Shown: positions 12,042-21,213 of the stretch, piece by piece | How positions within the stretch are numbered: the first letter of the stretch is position 1 | How the letters are laid out: the number at the start of each line of letters is the position of its first letter | From: Planctomicrobium piriforme | GTDB lineage: Bacteria > Planctomycetota > Planctomycetia > Planctomycetales > Planctomycetaceae | Assembly: GCF_900113665.1 (NCBI RefSeq) | Contig: NZ_FOQD01000010.1 | Span: 1-64,000 of the forward strand | Length of the DNA stretch: 64,000 bases | Reading direction: 5' to 3' | Translations under genes and position numbers: made by a program | The notes under the pieces: model-generated | Told to the model about the DNA's origin: nothing | The model's database searches: none | What the model saw: the letters and a program-made list of their open reading frames with translations, nothing else

Positions 12042-12467
12042 ATGCAGGCGCTGCACCTCACACCCATTCTCAATGTTTCCAACCTCCAGGAGAGCTTCGA
12101 GTGGTTCGCCAAGCTGGGTTGGAAGAAAGGTTGGGATTGGGGAACGCCGCCGACGTTTGGCGCAGTCTGTTCAGGTCACTGCGAAATCTTTCTCTGTTTG
12201 AATGCACAGGGAGGGCGCGGCAAGGGGGATTCGACATCCACATTCGGGCCAGGCGGATCTGAGACGGGGGACAAGGGAGTCTGGATGTCCATCTGGGTGA
12301 ACAACGTCGATGAAGTCCATCAGCATTGTCTGGACCAGGGATTGGATGTCGTGTGGCCTCCGACGGACATGCCCTGGGGCGTTCGGGAAATGCACGTCCG
12401 CCATCCCGACGGCCATATCTTCCGCATCGGCCAAAGCGCCTGCGAAGAAGAGAAATCCCCGACGTAG
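12042..12467 (+). CDS. VOC (glyoxalase/bleomycin-resistance) superfamily protein
   Basis: Protein of 141 residues. It has the paired beta-alpha-beta-beta-beta layout of vicinal oxygen chelate proteins: LTPILNVSNLQESFEWFAKLGW opens the first module and WVNNVDEVHQHCLDQGLDV the second, closing with EMHVRHPDGHIFRIG, the usual VOC strand containing a potential metal-binding residue. VOC proteins include glyoxalases, dioxygenases and antibiotic-binding proteins, so the reaction cannot be assigned. GAAAGG lies upstream of the ATG at moderate spacing. Confidence 0.82.
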   Translation: MQALHLTPILNVSNLQESFEWFAKLGWKKGWDWGTPPTFGAVCSGHCEIFLCLNAQGGRGKGDSTSTFGPGGSETGDKGVWMSIWVNNVDEVHQHCLDQGLDVVWPPTDMPWGVREMHVRHPDGHIFRIGQSACEEEKSPT

Positions 12468-12603
12468 GGTGTGGTCAAGGCCGGGAAAAAGAATCGCAAT
12501 ACAGGCCAAGCGTTCCCCAGAGATTCAGCACTATCTCAATAGAAACCCGGCCGCCGACCCACCTTCAGATGACGCTCCGCATTCTTACGCGCGCCGGCGG
12601 GTA

Positions 12604-12637
12604 GACGCCAATCAGCCTCTGGGCCTTAGCCCACGGT
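12604..12637 (+). repeat. REP-like dispersed palindrome, copy 1
   Basis: Copy of a family with consensus GACGCCAATCAGCCGCTGGG followed by CGTTAGCCCACGGTT. The CCG-TGGGC and GCCCA-CGG parts can fold into a hairpin. Other copies are at 20950, 24548, 34455, 34485, 38440, 38502 and 41246. Confidence 0.75.
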
Positions 12638-12657
12638 TTTTTCATTGGACGACACAG

Positions 12658-13893
12658 CTATTCGTCGAAATCAACCCCTTCAAGACGTTGTCGGGCGATG
12701 TCAGCCCAGGGGCCGCGGGAATCGTGTTGGAGATATTCGGCCCAATGCACCCGGGCGAGCGCATCGTCGCCGAGGTCGTACAGCGTTTCAGCGAGATGGA
12801 AGTGGGCGTCGGGATACTCTGGCAGCAACTTCAGCGACTGCTGAAACGCGGACCGCGCGGACTGCAGATCTCCGAGTTCGCGGTGCAGGCAGCCAATCTG
12901 CGTCCAGGCTTCTAGAAAGTCGTGATCGTGTTCGACGGCGGCGTAATACCGCTCTAGCGCTCCGGTCGTCTGCCCCATTCGGTACAGACATTCGCCAATC
13001 TGAAAATGCACATCGGCGGAGCGTGGTGAAGAAAGTGCTGCCCGACGAAATGCTTCGAGCGCTTCCCGCAGTCGGTCTGCGTCATACAGTCGGCAGCCTT
13101 CGACCAGCCAGTCGCGCGGCTCATCTTCATCAGGGAGCGGAGGTGCGAAACGAATCGACTGGGCCGCTTCTTCCAGCACCTCGACATCGGCCGCATCCGT
13201 AGGATCATCAAAGTCGAGCAGCCGCTGGCCGTTGACCGCCATCACCAGTCCATGATCGTCGCGAATCACGACTCCCAGTTGATGCGCCAGGATCTGCAAC
13301 TGTTCGAGCGGACGTTCATCCCCGCGCTGCACGCCGGGCAATTGCTTCAGACTTTCTTCGAGGTCTTTGCGAGGGACGCCTGATTGCAGCAAGTCGCTCA
13401 AGCGGCGAGCAGAACTGACTTCACGGAAGTCGAAATAAGGGAGTCGATAGACCATTCGCACGGGGCGGATCAGTCCCACTCGGGCCCACCCGCGGATCAC
13501 ATGCACCGAAAGCCCGAGGATCGAAGAGAGCATCGCCGGCGTATAGAGCCGGTGGACTTCTTCGCGCTGGTCGTTCAGCCCCAGCAGTGACAGCCAGTGC
13601 GTCTCGTTCAGCAACTGGATATCGACGCCGTCCTGCCGCCAGCGTTCGACCTGTTGTAGTTTGACGGAGGGCTGACCGTTGTCGTCGAGCGGCCAGCCTT
13701 CTTCGCCGATGACGAGCATCGTCGTCTGGCGGCTGACGTGGTCGGTCGCCGCCCCCCCATGCCCGGCCACCAGTGCGGCAGCCTGGGCGTGCGTCATCGA
13801 GGCGAGCGTGCCTGTGAACGCCACCCGTTCCCCTTGCAGGCAGGGAGAACTGGCAAGTCCGGACGGCAGTTGGTCGACGGCAGCGTGAGCCAT
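12658..13893 (-). CDS. BRCT-MerR-TPR fusion protein
   Basis: Protein of 411 residues with an unusual domain order. Residues about 15-100 look like a BRCT domain (GERVAFTGTLASMTHAQAAA, then VSRQTTMLVIGEEGWP). About 115-190 resemble a MerR-type winged helix (YTPAMLSSILGLSVHVIRGW, then RLPYFDFREVSSARRLSDL). About 260-405 form tetratricopeptide repeats (EALEAFRRAALSSPRSADVH and following units). The start at 13893 (MAHAAVDQ) removes a domain-free leader that runs to 14010. Such a protein could be a DNA-binding adaptor, perhaps linked to DNA damage or cell state, but no function is established. Confidence 0.85.
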   Translation of the reverse strand: MAHAAVDQLPSGLASSPCLQGERVAFTGTLASMTHAQAAALVAGHGGAATDHVSRQTTMLVIGEEGWPLDDNGQPSVKLQQVERWRQDGVDIQLLNETHWLSLLGLNDQREEVHRLYTPAMLSSILGLSVHVIRGWARVGLIRPVRMVYRLPYFDFREVSSARRLSDLLQSGVPRKDLEESLKQLPGVQRGDERPLEQLQILAHQLGVVIRDDHGLVMAVNGQRLLDFDDPTDAADVEVLEEAAQSIRFAPPLPDEDEPRDWLVEGCRLYDADRLREALEAFRRAALSSPRSADVHFQIGECLYRMGQTTGALERYYAAVEHDHDFLEAWTQIGCLHRELGDLQSARSAFQQSLKLLPEYPDAHFHLAETLYDLGDDALARVHWAEYLQHDSRGPWADIARQRLEGVDFDE

Positions 13894-14093
13894 AACTTGA
13901 ATCGGGAGCAGACTCAGTTTTTGATTTGGAACAGTCGTCGTGCTCGCGGTCGCACGCTGCAGCGATTCCCGCGGTCGCTTGCAGAGTGCCGATGACACGA
14001 CGATCAACAAATCAACATATCCGAGATTCCGGCGGACGGCAAACAGGTCGCGACAGGTTTGAACTCGATCCGCCAGATCGAAACAATCAGTTC

Positions 14094-15158
14094 ATGCAGA
14101 CCGCCCCGTTTGACGCCGTGATCGTTGGGCATGGATTGGCCGGGGCGACGCTCGCCTGGACGTTCCGCCTGCGCGGGCAACGCATTGCTGTGATTGACCA
14201 GCCGAGGCCAGACGGGGCCTCGCGCGTGGCGGCCGGACTCATCACTCCGCTCTCCGGCCCAAAACTGATCCCCGCCTGGGGCTGGAGCGAAGCCTGGCCT
14301 CGCGCGTTGACGTTTTACCGCCGGATTGAAGAACGTCTGCAGAGAACACTCCTGGCAAATCTTCCCGCCGTGCGGCTCTTCACCTCGGATGAACTGCGAG
14401 AGCGTTTTCATGTGCGTTTCGCGCGCCGCAATGAAGGCATCATTGCCCGTGAGCCGATGCCCTTTCCGAATCCAGAATGGTTCGATGCTCCTTTCGGTGC
14501 AATCGAGATGACGGAGGCCGCGCGGCTCGATGTGGTTGCTTATCTGGATGCAAGCTGGCAATCGTTGAAAGAAGATGACGCTTGTTATGAAGCTTCGATT
14601 GATCCGGTCCATGACATTCAGTTGGATAACAACGGTGTCTTTCTGCCAGCGTTCCAGCTTCGCGCTCAACGGGTGTTCTTTTGTCAGGGAGCGACTGCGC
14701 AGGGTCAGCATTGGTTCGACCGCGTGCGATTCAATCCTGCGAAGGGAGAATTGCTGACCGTCCGAATTCCGGCGATCACGGAGTCTCGGACGATTCATCA
14801 GGAAGTCTGGCTCGCGCCGATTGAAGAAGGTCTCTTTCGAGTTGGCGCGACGTTCGAATGGCAGCAACTCGACAGTCTGCCGACAACTGCTGGACGCGAA
14901 CACCTCCTGGCCCGATTGAAACGCTTCGTGAAACAACCAATTGAAGTCGTCGACCAGCAGGCGGCCGTACGACCGACGATGCACGACTTCCGGCCAGTGC
15001 TGGGTCTGCATCCGGACGAACCGCGCGTCGGGATCTTCAATGGTCTTGGCGCAAAAGGAGTCTTGTGGGCGCCATGGCTCGCGGGATGCCTGGCGGATGC
15101 GGTTTTGCACGGTCAGCCGATTCCTGCAGAACTGGACGTGCAACGATGGTTCCGTTGA
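14094..15158 (+). CDS. FAD-dependent oxidoreductase (DAO family), candidate tRNA-modification oxidase
   Basis: Protein of 354 residues with an N-terminal FAD-binding motif VGHGLAGATLAW and the C-terminal DAO-family segment VRPTMHDFRPVLGLHP followed by NGLGAKGVLWAPWLA. That ending resembles the FAD domain of MnmC, which converts cmnm5U34 to nm5U34 in tRNA. The downstream gene overlaps this one by 13 bp and encodes an MnmM-like methyltransferase, which performs the next step, so a stand-alone MnmC1/MnmL-type role is inferred. The ATG at 14094 starts directly before the FAD-binding strand; the longer frame to 13926 lacks support. Confidence 0.85.
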   Translation: MQTAPFDAVIVGHGLAGATLAWTFRLRGQRIAVIDQPRPDGASRVAAGLITPLSGPKLIPAWGWSEAWPRALTFYRRIEERLQRTLLANLPAVRLFTSDELRERFHVRFARRNEGIIAREPMPFPNPEWFDAPFGAIEMTEAARLDVVAYLDASWQSLKEDDACYEASIDPVHDIQLDNNGVFLPAFQLRAQRVFFCQGATAQGQHWFDRVRFNPAKGELLTVRIPAITESRTIHQEVWLAPIEEGLFRVGATFEWQQLDSLPTTAGREHLLARLKRFVKQPIEVVDQQAAVRPTMHDFRPVLGLHPDEPRVGIFNGLGAKGVLWAPWLAGCLADAVLHGQPIPAELDVQRWFR

Positions 15159-15706
15159 CCCAGGAAGCGCACGATCTGGTGCAAGGCTGCCTTTCCCCAG
15201 GCGACACCGCCATCGACGCCACCGCCGGCAACGGGCACGACGCACTCTTTCTCGCGACGACCGTCGGCGAACTGGGACACGTCTTCGCGATTGACGTTCA
15301 GCCCGCCGCCTGTGCTGCCTGCCAGCAGCGAGTGAGCGCCGCAGGTCAGACGAATGTGCAGGTGATCCATGGCGACCATGCACAATTTGAGCAATTGATT
15401 CCCGGCGAGTATCGTGGCAAAGTTGCGGCAGTGATGTTCAATCTCGGCTACCTGCCAGGCGGTGACAAAACCATCGTGACGACAGCAGAGCGAACTGTGA
15501 GAGCGCTCGCGCATTCGCTCGAATGGCTGCGAGATGGCGGCATCCTCTGCATCATCGCCTACCGGGGCCATCCCGGCGGACGGGAAGAAGCTGCGGCGGT
15601 CGAAGCGTGGCTGCGCGAAAGAGAATCCGAAGGACATCTGCGGCTGACGTGTGCCACGTTTAGTGAAAGCCAGACGCCAGTGCTGCTGGCACTTCAGAAG
15701 GGGTAA
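15146..15706 (+). CDS. mnmM: MnmM-like tRNA wobble-uridine methyltransferase (YtqB family)
   Basis: SAM-dependent methyltransferase of 186 residues. DATAGNGHD at 24-32 is the SAM-binding loop, FNLGYLPGGDKT near residue 95 is the family signature, and YRGHPGG follows; all three match Bacillus YtqB/MnmM as I remember it. MnmM methylates nm5U34 of tRNA to mnm5U34. The ATG at 15146 lies inside the end of the upstream FAD oxidoreductase gene, indicating translational coupling. Together the pair could replace the bifunctional MnmC of enterobacteria. Confidence 0.88.
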   Translation: MVPLTQEAHDLVQGCLSPGDTAIDATAGNGHDALFLATTVGELGHVFAIDVQPAACAACQQRVSAAGQTNVQVIHGDHAQFEQLIPGEYRGKVAAVMFNLGYLPGGDKTIVTTAERTVRALAHSLEWLRDGGILCIIAYRGHPGGREEAAAVEAWLRERESEGHLRLTCATFSESQTPVLLALQKG

Positions 15707-15792
15707 AAAGTGAAATTAGCCACAGATGAACACGGATGGACACAGATTTTTCTGCTGATGCCGTGTTCTGATTGATTGGGACTGAAGAGTTT

Positions 15793-15896
15793 GAAACGCA
15801 GAGAACGCTGAAGGCGCAGAGATCAAATCAGCGATGGCACTCATCTGCGCGAACAGAGTATGGAATCAAGCCAGTCTTGATCCTCTCTGCGTTTTC
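15793..15896. repeat. Palindromic element with GAAACGCAGAG ends
   Basis: GAAACGCAGAG at 15793-15803 is inverted as CTCTGCGTTTTC at 15885-15896. The ends match those of the larger composite elements at 31677-31883 and 35071-35268. The preceding bases from 15718 (AGCCACAGATGAACACGG) also look like a dispersed repeat. Confidence 0.6.
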
Positions 15897-15907
15897 TCTC
15901 TTCCGAC

Positions 15908-17272
15908 CTACCGGAACAGCTGCACGTTTCGCGTGCTGCCGGGGCGGGCGCCGAAGGACGGCTGGCGGGGTTTGCCGGGTGAGACGTTGCCGGCTTCGGC
16001 ATTGTGTTCCGGGAAACTGGGAGCCCTCAGATGAATGAGCCGTGGGCGGAAGACGACCATCAGCATCAGCGGCAGATACCAGAGGACATACACGCCCCCT
16101 TCCGGCGTGTACCACAGCTGCGTCCCAACGATCGCCGCTGTCGACTGTGCGAGCAGCACTTCGACCGTGCGGTCTTTCGGCCAGATGGTCATTATCGTCA
16201 GCATGATGAAGTAGGCGACCATCACCGGCAAACGGTAGACCGAGAGATATCCCATCTCTCCCCAGAAGCCGGTGTGGTTCTGTACGCCGGAGAGGGCCGA
16301 GAGGGCCACGTTCACCGATCCGACGGTCTTCTGGACGAACGATTCGGAATCGGTCGAGGTCATGGCAAAGCTGCCGATCAGCACAACAGCCACGCACGAG
16401 AGCGCGAGGGCAAACTTGCCTGCCCCGCGACGCCCATAGAACACGGCCCAAATGGGCAGCAGCACGACGGGGAACGTCAACGTGCCGCAAGCGAGACCGA
16501 GCAGGACGCCAGATGCGATGGGTTTGCGGAAACAGACGAACGCCCACACGATCAACGCGGCAGGCAGCACATGATTGAACTCGCCCACGTTGTAGGCGGT
16601 ACATGGCAGCAGCAGATACAACGTCGCCATCGCAAGGCCGAGATTGCGGTCGGCAAACAGATTTCGACCGACAAACCACAGCCCGATGATCACCGCCGCG
16701 TGGGCGACAATCGCCATCACACGAGCGGCCAGTTCCTGAAACATCAGCAACGACAACGAAGCCAGCAACGGAGCGGTTGGCCCGGAACTCGGAACCTCAT
16801 CCGGGGAAGGCGGGTCGGTTGCCGTGCGATTGATGATCTCTGCACCACGGGCGACGGTTTCCTGTGAACCGTCTGGCAAGGCGCTGGTAATCGCCTGCGT
16901 CATCAAGAAGGCGAATGCGGAAGCGCACAGAAAGCCCATCCCCTGTGAGTTCAGATTCTGTCCCAGGTAAGGACGTCGACTCAGGAAGGGATCGACGAAC
17001 AGACGCAGCAGAAACAGGCAGGCTGCCACGAACAGCCAGGTATGGCCGACGGACTGAGCCGATGGAATTTCGGAGTCGACGAAGATCAGACCAGGCGAGG
17101 CCGACAGCAACAGCAGCAGATCCACGTTTCGCAGCGAGATGATGCGCGTGAACCGGAAGTAAACAGCGATCAACAGCAGCGACGACAGGTAAAACCACGT
17201 CGGCCGGTTGATTTCATAACCCTGGAGCAACAGTTCCATTCCGTATCCTGCGATCAACGCAGCCTTCAGCAC
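15908..17272 (-). CDS. Polytopic membrane protein of unknown function
   Basis: About 454 residues with roughly nine to eleven hydrophobic segments, for example LSSLLLIAVYFRF, HTWLFVAACLFLLRLFV and VAYFIMLTIMTIW. Motifs such as NVGEFNHVLPAAL and LGLACGTLTFPVVLLPIW resemble polyprenol-linked glycosyltransferases (GT-C type), but I see no decisive acidic catalytic motif, so this remains a guess. The cytoplasmic tail from about residue 420 is polar. The longest frame starts with GTG at 17272; the ATG at 17239, preceded by AGGA, is an equally likely start. Confidence 0.75.
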   Translation of the reverse strand: MLKAALIAGYGMELLLQGYEINRPTWFYLSSLLLIAVYFRFTRIISLRNVDLLLLLSASPGLIFVDSEIPSAQSVGHTWLFVAACLFLLRLFVDPFLSRRPYLGQNLNSQGMGFLCASAFAFLMTQAITSALPDGSQETVARGAEIINRTATDPPSPDEVPSSGPTAPLLASLSLLMFQELAARVMAIVAHAAVIIGLWFVGRNLFADRNLGLAMATLYLLLPCTAYNVGEFNHVLPAALIVWAFVCFRKPIASGVLLGLACGTLTFPVVLLPIWAVFYGRRGAGKFALALSCVAVVLIGSFAMTSTDSESFVQKTVGSVNVALSALSGVQNHTGFWGEMGYLSVYRLPVMVAYFIMLTIMTIWPKDRTVEVLLAQSTAAIVGTQLWYTPEGGVYVLWYLPLMLMVVFRPRLIHLRAPSFPEHNAEAGNVSPGKPRQPSFGARPGSTRNVQLFR

Positions 17273-17632
17273 TCAGGCATTTGCCAGATGTCGAACAAAC
17301 CACTCCTGGTCCGGATCCCGCGCAGCGCGAAAAGATCACGACAATGTGCCAAAGGCGACCCATTCTCCTCCATGACCACGAACTCTTCCTCAACCGCTGA
17401 CTCAACTCATTGACTCTCTGATTGAGCCACTGAATTTCTCATTCTGAACCAACGGACTCTGCACCAACTCAACTTCGCGATTCCCCAACCGGCAAAGTCG
17501 ACCCAGCCACACAGTGTCCGTAGATTACCATTCTGAAATGTGAATTCCAAGGAAAAAGTGCCGTCCCTGCCTAAATCACCAGTCTGATTCCGCAGGTTGT
17601 TCTGGTCACTTAAACCCACTCCGATGAGTGTT
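17273..17632. other. Intergenic region without a supported gene
   Basis: 360 bp between two minus-strand genes. Open frames here lack motifs and ribosome-binding sites; no convincing hairpin or repeat was seen. Confidence 0.6.
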
Positions 17633-20600
17633 TTACCGCACAGGCACCGGACTCATCAGATATTGGAACAGCGCCAACACCTGCTCGTCGGAGAGCTTCT
17701 GCAGCGCCCCTTCCGGCATCAGCGAGGTGGACATCGCCTGCAGAATGTCGATCTGCTCGCGAGGAATCACCGTCGTCTGATTGTTCGTCCCCTTCAGCGT
17801 GACCGCGAGGGGGGATTGGTCGGTCAGGAGACCGGTGAGCACTCTGCCGTCTGTCGTCACGACTTGAAACTGCGTGAACTCTTCGCGAATGCCTGCAGAC
17901 GGATCAACAATGGCTAATAAGAGGAAGTCCAGGTTCGAGCGCTCGTACCCTGTGAGATTCGGTCCCAGGCTCCCCCCTTCTCCAAATAAGGTATGGCAGG
18001 TTCCACAATGCTCGCGGAACAGTTTCTGGCCGGCCTGTGCATCCGGCAACTTCCCGCCATCCGGCTTCTGTCGGCCGCGGACCAACTGGTGCAATCGCTC
18101 GATCTGCTGCTGTTTCTCTGCGTTCGTCTGCCGGACTTGTCCCCAGAACCCGTTCATCTGTTTTTGAATGTCCGGCTGCGTATGCAGCCGCATCTGCTGC
18201 ACGACATCGGCCGGCACGTCGCCGACGGGAATGCGGTACTCGGCGACTTCCTTGAGCAACCGCTGCGTCCATTCCGGCCGGCTCGCCAGCACCCGCAGCG
18301 CTGTGACCCGTTGACCATCCGCTGCCGTCAGCGTCGAATGATAAGCCGCGCAAATGCTGGTCGGGATCTGCTCGTCGGAGTAGCGCACCAGCGACAGCAG
18401 CGCCTCTTTCTTCAAAGCGCTCGACGGAGAACGCAGCAGTCCCACAAGGACGGGCACGGCCCCCGGTACCGTCGTCTGCCCGCAGGCTTGCGCGAGTGTC
18501 AGCCGCAGTGACGGGTCGGCGGAGTTGTCCTTCAGCAGCGCGAGTCCTTTCTTGATCGCATCCGGCTGACCGAGTCGCATGCCAGTGACGACGTCTGACT
18601 TGCCAAGTTGCGCCTGGTAGTCCTGCACTGCCGTTTTCAAGGCGTCCGGCAGGTTCGTGCCCGGCTGTCCCTGATAGGCTTCGAGAAATCCACTCAGGAG
18701 AACATCACGCAATTCCGGCGTGGGCGCCAGCGCCAGCAATCGATCGCAACTGGTCCAGTCCTGTTCGGCTGCCGGTCGACCCGCATTCTCCAGGGCAAAC
18801 CGCTGCATCAATCTTGTTGCCAGCGTTTGCTTGACGATCGGGTTGCCCCACTTCGCGTTGTCTGTCAGCCATTGCAGCAACTGTTCTCGCGGCGGCTCAG
18901 AGTTCAGTGCCGTCAGCGGTACTCCCACATGCGGTGCGCCATTGAGGACGGTGCTGCCGCACTGCGCTTCGAGCCCCCACCAGATCAGCAGCGGCAGGTG
19001 AGGATCGCCGGCGTCTTCCGGATGCCGTAGCAGGCCGTCGAGAATCGGCAACGCCAGCGCTGCTTCCAGGCGCCGCGCAGTTGACGCCAGTTGAGAACGC
19101 ACCTGCACGTCGGGTTCGCGTTCTGCCAGGCTGGCGAGATCGCTGCCGAGACTCGTGCTGACCAGTCGCCGGTCCCCCAGCAGTCGCACCGTCCAGCGCC
19201 GCACATGCGGGTTCTCGTGCGACAGTAATTTTCGCGCCAGTGCTTCATCAAAACTGCCTGACCAGTGCAGCACCCACAGGGCTTCCAATGCGCCAGGGCT
19301 GTTGGACTGGCACAACGTGGTGAGTTGTTCGATTGTTTTTGTCTTCGACGCAGCCGCTTCCTTGCTTAACCGCTCTCCCAGCACGCGGACGGCCGTTTGC
19401 CGCTGCCATTTGTTGGGATGTGACAGCAGCGCGATGAGCTGTTCGTCGGTCTGTTTGTTCATGTCGACAGGGTGATGCGCCGGAGCGTCTTTCGCCTGCA
19501 GCCGATACAGCCGCCCGCTCCCCTTGTGCCAGTTATCGCGAGGGTCAACATGGCTCAGTCGCGTGTCGTACCAGTCGGCCAGATAGATGCCGCCGTCTGG
19601 ACCTGCCTTCACGTCGACCGGCCGGAACCAGCGATCTTTTGTGGTGCAGACCACCGGCAGGTCAACCGTCCGATATGTCGAACCCTGGGGAATCAGGTCG
19701 CTGGCCCAGACCCGATTGTGCAAGGCATTCGCGGCGATGATGCGGCCGCGATACCGCTCTGGCAGCGTATCGCCTTCGTACAGAATGAACGTCTGCGCAA
19801 AGCGGTCTTTGTCTCCCTGATGTTCCATGTGCTTGAAGAAGCCGAACGCATAGGGGCTCGACAGCGGGCCATGCTTCCCGAAGTTCTTCACTCCATACGA
19901 ACCCTGCGGATAGAACATGCCGCGCGTGTCGTCGAAGTTGGTTCCGGAGAAAAGTCGCCCCTCGGCATCGAACTCGAGTGAGAACGTGTTGCCGCCTCCT
20001 TCCGCGAACATTTCAAAGACCTCGGTTTCAGGTTGAAACCGCCAGATGCACTGTCCTTCGAAGCGAACGTGCGAGGCCTTCGACGTGACATCGGCAGTGG
20101 TGGTGGACCCATTCGCGCCGTACAGCCAGCCGTCCGGTCCCCACGCCAAACTGTTCGCGACGGCATGCGTATCCTGCAGGCCGAAGCCGCTGAGCTTCAC
20201 CTGAGGATCGCCGTCTGGCACGTCATCCCCATTCGCATCGGGATAGAACAGCAGATATGGCGGGTTAAGAATCCAGATTCCGCCGCGGCCGGTCACAACG
20301 GCCGTGGCAATGTTGAGCCCGGTAATGACATCACGATGTTGGTCATACTGGCCGTCGCCGTCGGTGTCTTCGAAGACAGAGACCTTGTCGAGACCGGGAA
20401 CGTGGTGCGGCGGGGGCTTGGGAACGTTGTCGAAGACCGCCCGGAGATGCTGGTCGTAGCGGAGGACTTTCAAACCGGCGGGAAAAGGATACTGCCGGTA
20501 CTCGACCAGCCACATCCGTTCCCGTTCATCGAACCAGAGATACAGAGGCTGTTTCACGTCCGGCTCGCTGGCGAGCAGTTCGATCTTCAGGCCTTCGTCG

Positions 20601-20866
20601 AGTTGGAACTGCTGGATTGCCTGCGGAGCCGGGGTCGGCTCGCTGTCATCGCCGATATCTCCCCGTCCCTGAAACGTCTGCATCACCTTTTCGACTTCAG
20701 CATTGCCCGCCGGGCCGGATTGGGGCGCTGTTGAAGGCGTCATCGTCTGTGCCTGCGCCACAGCAAGGACGCCGAACGCGCACGCGAATGCCATCGCAAT
20801 CGAGATGACTGCGCCAGCCTGAGCAGGTGGGCGAGTCCAGTGGCAGGCAATGTGTTGATCGTTCAT
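17633..20866 (-). CDS. PVC-type membrane-bound dehydrogenase/HEAT-repeat protein with C-terminal cytochrome c domain
   Basis: Exported protein of 1077 residues. After a signal peptide (MAFACAFGVLAVAQAQ) comes a beta-propeller dehydrogenase-like domain (FQLDEGLKIELLASEPDVKQ through WFRPVDVKAGPDGGIYLADW, about 90-480), then HEAT-like helical repeats (about 490-930), then a c-type cytochrome domain with the heme motif CGTCH, GPNLTGY and IVDPSAGIREEF. This architecture is typical of Planctomycetes and Verrucomicrobia and probably oxidises a sugar or alcohol in the periplasm, passing electrons to its heme. The substrate is unknown. The ATG at 20866 is preferred to the longer frame to 20923. Confidence 0.9.
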   Translation of the reverse strand: MNDQHIACHWTRPPAQAGAVISIAMAFACAFGVLAVAQAQTMTPSTAPQSGPAGNAEVEKVMQTFQGRGDIGDDSEPTPAPQAIQQFQLDEGLKIELLASEPDVKQPLYLWFDERERMWLVEYRQYPFPAGLKVLRYDQHLRAVFDNVPKPPPHHVPGLDKVSVFEDTDGDGQYDQHRDVITGLNIATAVVTGRGGIWILNPPYLLFYPDANGDDVPDGDPQVKLSGFGLQDTHAVANSLAWGPDGWLYGANGSTTTADVTSKASHVRFEGQCIWRFQPETEVFEMFAEGGGNTFSLEFDAEGRLFSGTNFDDTRGMFYPQGSYGVKNFGKHGPLSSPYAFGFFKHMEHQGDKDRFAQTFILYEGDTLPERYRGRIIAANALHNRVWASDLIPQGSTYRTVDLPVVCTTKDRWFRPVDVKAGPDGGIYLADWYDTRLSHVDPRDNWHKGSGRLYRLQAKDAPAHHPVDMNKQTDEQLIALLSHPNKWQRQTAVRVLGERLSKEAAASKTKTIEQLTTLCQSNSPGALEALWVLHWSGSFDEALARKLLSHENPHVRRWTVRLLGDRRLVSTSLGSDLASLAEREPDVQVRSQLASTARRLEAALALPILDGLLRHPEDAGDPHLPLLIWWGLEAQCGSTVLNGAPHVGVPLTALNSEPPREQLLQWLTDNAKWGNPIVKQTLATRLMQRFALENAGRPAAEQDWTSCDRLLALAPTPELRDVLLSGFLEAYQGQPGTNLPDALKTAVQDYQAQLGKSDVVTGMRLGQPDAIKKGLALLKDNSADPSLRLTLAQACGQTTVPGAVPVLVGLLRSPSSALKKEALLSLVRYSDEQIPTSICAAYHSTLTAADGQRVTALRVLASRPEWTQRLLKEVAEYRIPVGDVPADVVQQMRLHTQPDIQKQMNGFWGQVRQTNAEKQQQIERLHQLVRGRQKPDGGKLPDAQAGQKLFREHCGTCHTLFGEGGSLGPNLTGYERSNLDFLLLAIVDPSAGIREEFTQFQVVTTDGRVLTGLLTDQSPLAVTLKGTNNQTTVIPREQIDILQAMSTSLMPEGALQKLSDEQVLALFQYLMSPVPVR

Positions 20867-21213
20867 GAAAACTCTGCGGAGTTCTGGAGGTCTCAGGCGA
20901 AGGGAGGCCAGGCGAAGCTTCAAGCAACGGGAATCGTCCCCGGTTTTGTACGCCCATCAGCCGCTGGGCATTAGCCCACGGTTCTTCTCGCGAATGATCT
21001 CGAAAATCGAAAAACATCAATGTGATCGAACGCATCACTAGGTTCCCCATCCGCCAGGCAAAAGGCAAGTACCAGCGTCGTGTGAACAGCGACTGCGTCC
21101 CTTGCCCTCCAGCATTTAGGAAGCCGGGATTCCCTGTGGTCGCTGAAGACCGGACGTCTAGAAAGCAAGAGCCGGTTCAACAGTCTTGAATGATGGAGAA
21201 GGAACGCCAGCCG
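20867..21213. other. Divergent intergenic region with one REP-like copy
   Basis: 347 bp between the heme/HEAT gene and the SDR gene, which should contain both promoters. The only clear feature is the REP-like palindrome at 20950-20983. Confidence 0.6.
20950..20983 (+). repeat. REP-like dispersed palindrome, copy 2
   Basis: Near-identical to the family consensus, with CCGCTGGGCATTAGCCCACG forming the hairpin part (one substitution in the loop). Confidence 0.75.

Noticed and set aside
19472..19981. Long plus-strand frames inside the minus-strand heme/HEAT gene
   Set aside because: They mirror the real gene on the other strand, lack ribosome-binding sites and show no family pattern.
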